From contig MKTI01000013.1 of NCBI GenBank assembly GCA_001898185.1, positions 492,062 to 556,061 of the forward strand: a DNA stretch of 64,000 nucleotides. The letters run 5' to 3'. Both the position numbers and the translations under genes were made by a program. The notes beneath the pieces are model-generated. The model had not been told where the DNA came from and did not search any database. It was given only the letters and a program-made list of their open reading frames with translations. Source of the stretch: Cellulomonas sp. 73-145 (lineage in GTDB: Bacteria; Actinomycetota; Actinomycetes; Actinomycetales; Cellulomonadaceae). Position 1 is the first letter of the stretch; each line of letters opens with the position of its first letter. Shown piece after piece: positions 62,846-64,000 of this stretch.

Positions 62846-62960
62846 CGTCGACCTTCTGGTCCAGCACACGTCGGTGTGCGCAGATTCGGACGGATCGCAC
62901 GGTATCCGGCAGCAAGTCCTTGCAGCAAGAGTCAGCAAGCATTTCAGCGGACACAGCCGT
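62846..62960 (-). promoter_or_regulatory. Promoter region of the amylopullulanase gene with GCAAG-repeat operator
   Basis: A perfect 11-base palindrome CTTGCAGCAAG lies at 62919-62929, with further GCAAG copies at 62912-62916 and 62935-62939 (starts 13 and 10 bases apart). CTTGCAG-type repeats are recalled in promoters of Streptomyces alpha-amylase and maltose genes controlled by LacI-family proteins. On the minus strand TTGCTG inside the repeat and GATACC 16 bases on could be -35/-10. The binding protein (MalR-like) is inferred. Confidence 0.5.
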
Positions 62961-63006
62961 TCCACAGCCCGCACCTGGACAACTGACCAGGACCAGCGCA
63001 AACGCA

Positions 63007-63042
63007 CGAGGGGCCGGCCACCCGCAGGTGACCGGCCCCTCG
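63007..63042. terminator. Terminator after groEL
   Basis: A 15-base stem (63007-63021 with 63028-63042) has one mismatch and a six-base loop. It lies about 53 bases after the GroEL stop codon in minus-strand direction and before the amylopullulanase promoter. Confidence 0.85.
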
Positions 63043-63094
63043 ACGTTCAGCGGCGCACGCGCCGCCTGGTGCTGCTCAACGAGCTCTCAGCGGA

Positions 63095-64000
<906 letters not shown>

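Overview
The window is about 73% G+C and densely coded, with frequent GTG (and two TTG) starts behind clear Shine-Dalgarno sequences and many 4-base ATGA/GTGA gene overlaps. Its content (secreted GH6 cellulase and amylopullulanase, IdeR-type DtxR regulator, MtrA-like two-component pair, PspA/TPM pair, a GroEL ending in a [10 protein letters not shown]-type tail, an LAxTG surface protein) points to a chromosomal segment of a polysaccharide-degrading actinobacterium, most likely Cellulomonas or a close relative. The genus is inferred from gene content, not from a marker gene.

Layout. 1-2000: end of an MFS transporter and a secreted GH6 cellulase with two CebR/CelR-like operators. 2048-10395: a seven-gene minus-strand sugar operon (solute-binding lipoprotein, two permeases, class II aldolase, ADP-dependent-kinase-family sugar kinase, DUF4432 mutarotase-like protein, ManA-like isomerase) with a divergent DeoR regulator. 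The genes read as uptake, anomer/isomer conversion, phosphorylation and aldol cleavage of an unidentified aldose. 10563-13550: a LacI-type sugar-sensing domain fused to GGDEF and EAL. 13566-18184: assorted small genes (OsmC, HEAT-like, membrane proteins, aldo/keto reductase, SRPBCC). 18337-22377: dimethylargininase-type hydrolase and ornithine aminotransferase, a CAP-domain secreted protein and an Lrp/AsnC regulator. 22441-26683: tandem universal stress protein, Nudix, HNH, a secreted NlpC/P60 hydrolase under a ydaO-type (c-di-AMP) riboswitch, and an IdeR/DtxR regulator.

26782-48877 looks like conserved actinobacterial chromosome: serC, LAxTG surface protein, DUF4012, MFS-MarR pair, CAP protein, UDP-glucose dehydrogenase, purine permease, DUF2530, the cold shock-DUF3027-sacsin-like ATPase operon, a DksA-like protein, a small lower-GC pocket (41340-41946), an M20 hydrolase-MHS symporter pair, and an XPB helicase with its large partner. 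49004-56949: TPM-domain protein and PspA, a glutamine amidotransferase, a response regulator-histidine kinase pair, an HD hydrolase, a lone WXG100 protein and DUF4031. 56981-62845: a 1,954-residue secreted protein with two complete GH13 catalytic domains and an odd tryptophan-rich tail. The window ends inside groEL (minus strand).

The main themes are extracellular glucan degradation (GH6, GH13 pair) under LacI-family operators, uptake and catabolism of a further sugar, second-messenger control (c-di-GMP enzyme, c-di-AMP riboswitch) and envelope maintenance. No tRNA, rRNA, CRISPR array, insertion sequence or prophage was seen.
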